Below, piece by piece: positions 63,137-64,000 of a DNA stretch of 64,000 nucleotides. Made by a program: the position numbers and the translations under genes. The notes below the pieces were generated by a model. The model saw only the letters and a list, made by a program, of their open reading frames with translations, did no database searches and was not told where the DNA came from. The stretch's first letter is position 1. The number at the start of each line of letters is the position of its first letter. Source of the stretch: Cryptomeria japonica (lineage: Eukaryota; Streptophyta; Pinopsida; Cupressales; Cupressaceae); assembly GCF_030272615.1 (NCBI RefSeq), contig NC_081408.1:621360476-621424475 (forward strand). Direction: 5' to 3'.

Positions 63137-64000
63137 ATGAGAAAGAACAAGCGAGGAACGATGGAACAACGAGAGGCTAAAAAGGAAAGATAAAGGAAGC
63201 ATATGAAGAAATTACGTGATATAAGGACAATGGGAGAAGAAGGTATGTCATTATCAACATCTCAATTCGATTTACCAAATGAACATAATGCACCTAATGC
63301 AATTGAAGAAGAGACATTTGATTTACCGTATGAACCTAATGCAATTAAAGAAGATACCACATTGAATAATCAATTAAATGATGAGCATACACCTTCTCTA
63401 TTTGATGAATTGAATGTACATAATGTACCGATGTTAACACCTCCTAGAATCATTCATAGGAAACCAAAATATCTAATTGACATTGATGAGAATATATTGA
63501 AGCCGATGCCCGATAAAATGAATGAACGAACTTGTAGGAGAATGGTTAAACGAATATGGAAAAAATATTTTGAAAACTTAAATCAAACCGCAAGATGTCA
63601 ATTAATTGTTCAAATGATTAAAAATTTGAATTTTAGAGAGACAATCAAAATTCTAGGCCCATGATCATCTAAAATTAATAGTGAAAGAACTATTGTGAGA
63701 AATCTATTTGATGCATATCAAGCTATTGGTTCAAAATCATGTACTACAGATTCTAATGCTACTCGACGTGTCATTACATCAACCATAATGAGCAAGAAAA
63801 TAAAAAAAGATCATTTGATAAGCAAAACATGTAATTCATTAAACGTTAGTAGAACAACATTAAGTAAAGCATTAAAGAGGTGGGAAAAAATAGAGGAACC
63901 TAACAATAATTCTCTTTGGACATTCTCGGGTAGACTACCCTGTAAAGACAAGGTTGTTGTTGATGCACTAAGAACATTAATTGAAAATTTTTGGCATGAC
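63137..64000 (+). pseudogene. Transposase-like gene of the TIR transposon (copy 2), N-terminal part
   Basis: ATG 63137 begins MRKNKRGTMEQREAKKER and is followed by a stop (TAA) near 63191, where copy 1 has CAA. The frame reopens (63203-63664: EHNAPNAIEEETFDLPYEP, ILKPMPDKMNERTCRRMVKR) without the 1-nt insertion seen in copy 1. A second stop (TGA at 63662) is a sense codon in copy 1. After that it stays open to the window edge through ALKRWEKIEEPNNNSLW and GRLPCKDKVVVDALRTL. The catalytic region is outside the window. Confidence 0.68.

Overview
The window is nuclear DNA from a seed plant with a large, repeat-filled genome. The old, deeply nested LTR retrotransposons, long AT- and CT-rich tracts and absence of any intact host gene suggest a conifer or other gymnosperm; this is inference, because no host gene fixes the species. 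I found no rRNA, tRNA, CRISPR or bacterial-type signal. Almost everything assignable is a mobile element, and most boundaries are supported by target-site duplications (TSDs) read directly from the sequence.

Left part (1-18316). Positions 1-4879 are the 5' part of a minus-strand Ty3/gypsy-type element (LTR 3772-4879, putative primer site, long leader with a 3 x 188-bp tandem array, decayed gag). A plus-strand Copia element (A1, 5534-12893, TSD GTCAT) follows, then GA-rich DNA holding a 325-bp two-LTR miniature element (13246-13570, TSD TAGAG). Next is an unclassified stretch (14481-17360) split by a 1124-bp solo LTR (14805-15928, TSD CATCT), then AT-rich DNA.

Central nest (18322-59304). A minus-strand Copia (C, TSD CATGG) is split by another minus-strand Copia (A2, 20615-56719, TSD AATAT). 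A2 carries three insertions: a 12.7-kb terminal-inverted-repeat (TIR) DNA transposon in its 3' LTR (21191-33932), a 342-bp TRIM in its reverse transcriptase at the catalytic motif (36050-36391, TSD ATATC), and a large LTR element with no pol genes (B, 38429-54093). B is itself split by a further Copia (D, 42628-50273).

The most novel item is the TIR transposon. It has TIRs of about 45 bp, a plus-strand transposase-like gene with candidate acidic catalytic residues, a convergent minus-strand gene of about ten exons, a small third ORF, repeated GCGTACGC-like motifs near the ends and upstream of the transposase, a 359-bp satellite array and kilobase-scale CT tracts. A second copy starts at 59374 and runs off the right edge. 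The copies carry different inactivating lesions. The second most novel item is element B, which has normal LTRs, primer site and polypurine tract (PPT) but encodes a coiled-coil protein with several zinc knuckles and a large unknown protein in place of protease, integrase and reverse transcriptase. The host genes, if any, lie outside this window.
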